Shown: one piece after another, positions 63,912 through 64,000 of the stretch
Position numbering within the stretch: the first letter of the stretch is position 1
How the letters are laid out: each line of letters starts with the position of its first letter
Source: Thermodesulfovibrionia bacterium
GTDB lineage: Bacteria > Nitrospirota > Thermodesulfovibrionia > UBA6902
NCBI GenBank assembly: GCA_030646035.1
Contig: JAUSMY010000023.1
Location: forward strand, 99,702 to 163,701
DNA length: 64,000 nucleotides
Direction of reading: 5' to 3'
Translations under genes and position numbers: made by a program
The notes under the pieces: generated by a model
What the model was told of the DNA's origin: nothing
Databases searched by the model: none
What the model saw: only the letters and a program-made list of their open reading frames with translations

Positions 63912-64000
63912 TTAATGCAGATAGATCTCAGCAGAAGCAAGGCTGTTCTTTAACTTCAAAGCCTTTTCAAGGTCTTCCATCTTTCCGGACAGCTCGGATA
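63912..64000 (-). CDS. 3' end of a coiled-coil protein gene (partial)
   Basis: The window cuts this gene. The visible C-terminal 29 residues read SELSGKMEDLEKALKLKNSL and then ASAEIYLH with a TAA stop, a heptad-type helix. A strong terminator follows 12 bases downstream, supporting a real gene. The family cannot be named from this fragment. Confidence 0.6.
   Translation of the reverse strand, partial: SELSGKMEDLEKALKLKNSLASAEIYLH

Overview
This 64 kb window is a contiguous piece of a bacterial chromosome of moderate GC content. Nearly all of it is protein-coding; I see no rRNA, tRNA or CRISPR array. The cell envelope is Gram-negative: there are an Slp-type outer-membrane lipoprotein, a beta-barrel protein, a PilT-type retraction ATPase and lipid A/undecaprenyl-type sugar chemistry. 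The mix of a selenocysteine-type SelD, CFI-box C-terminal proteases, a DUF4919-like protein and a diheme lipoprotein cytochrome suggests an environmental anaerobe or microaerophile, most likely Nitrospirota (Thermodesulfovibrionia-like) or a Desulfobacterota relative. That placement is inference from gene content, not a phylogeny.

Layout. 0-5.6 kb (+): high-affinity phosphate uptake and signalling operon pstS-pstC-pstA-pstB-phoU, with a periplasmic trypsin-like protease/TPR protein translationally coupled to its end. 5.6-11.4 kb (-): envelope sugar-lipid genes (PAP2-GT39 fusion, GT2 polyprenyl-phosphate glycosyltransferase, LPG-synthase-type membrane protein) running into mnmG. 11.4-16.5 kb (-): an outer-membrane beta-barrel and two secreted subtilisin-like proteases that share a CFI-box C-terminal anchor. 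16.5-28.4 kb (-): rsmA and an AddAB-type helicase-nuclease pair. Between addB and addA sits an AT-rich islet with a GIY-YIG nuclease, an ApeA-like HEPN protein and a 1137-residue helical/propeller-like protein. Its ends carry a perfect 26-bp inverted repeat. 28.4-32.8 kb (-): more accessory genes, a class II Fic protein and an unrecognised two-gene cassette (850-aa membrane protein plus 314-aa partner). 32.9-41.1 kb: housekeeping genes (trmB, MagIII-like glycosylase, HIT, OsmC, cutA, rho, HAD nucleotidase, a divergent folD, Slp lipoprotein, PilZ-like protein). 41.2-49.7 kb: the replication region gyrA-gyrB-dnaN-dnaA (-), a probable oriC with clustered DnaA boxes, then scpA (+). 49.7-54.6 kb: DUF4919-like protein, HEAT protein, selenoprotein SelD, MFS exporter, diheme cytochrome. 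54.1-63.7 kb (-): HepT-like protein, UbiB/AarF kinase, phasin-like protein, alaS, recX, pilT, recA, thpR, pgpA, OsmC. The window ends in the 3' end of a coiled-coil gene with a strong terminator.

The most interesting regions are: (1) SelD, whose N-terminus is hidden behind an in-frame UGA read as selenocysteine, with a hairpin just downstream; (2) the repeat-bounded defence-like islet that splits addB from addA; (3) the unrecognised 850-aa/314-aa membrane cassette upstream of Fic; (4) the twin CFI-box proteases, one carrying a MopE-like Asp/Asn/Cys insert between its catalytic Asp and His; (5) a FolD homologue that has lost the cyclohydrolase Lys and Gln; and (6) a PAP2-GT39 fusion.
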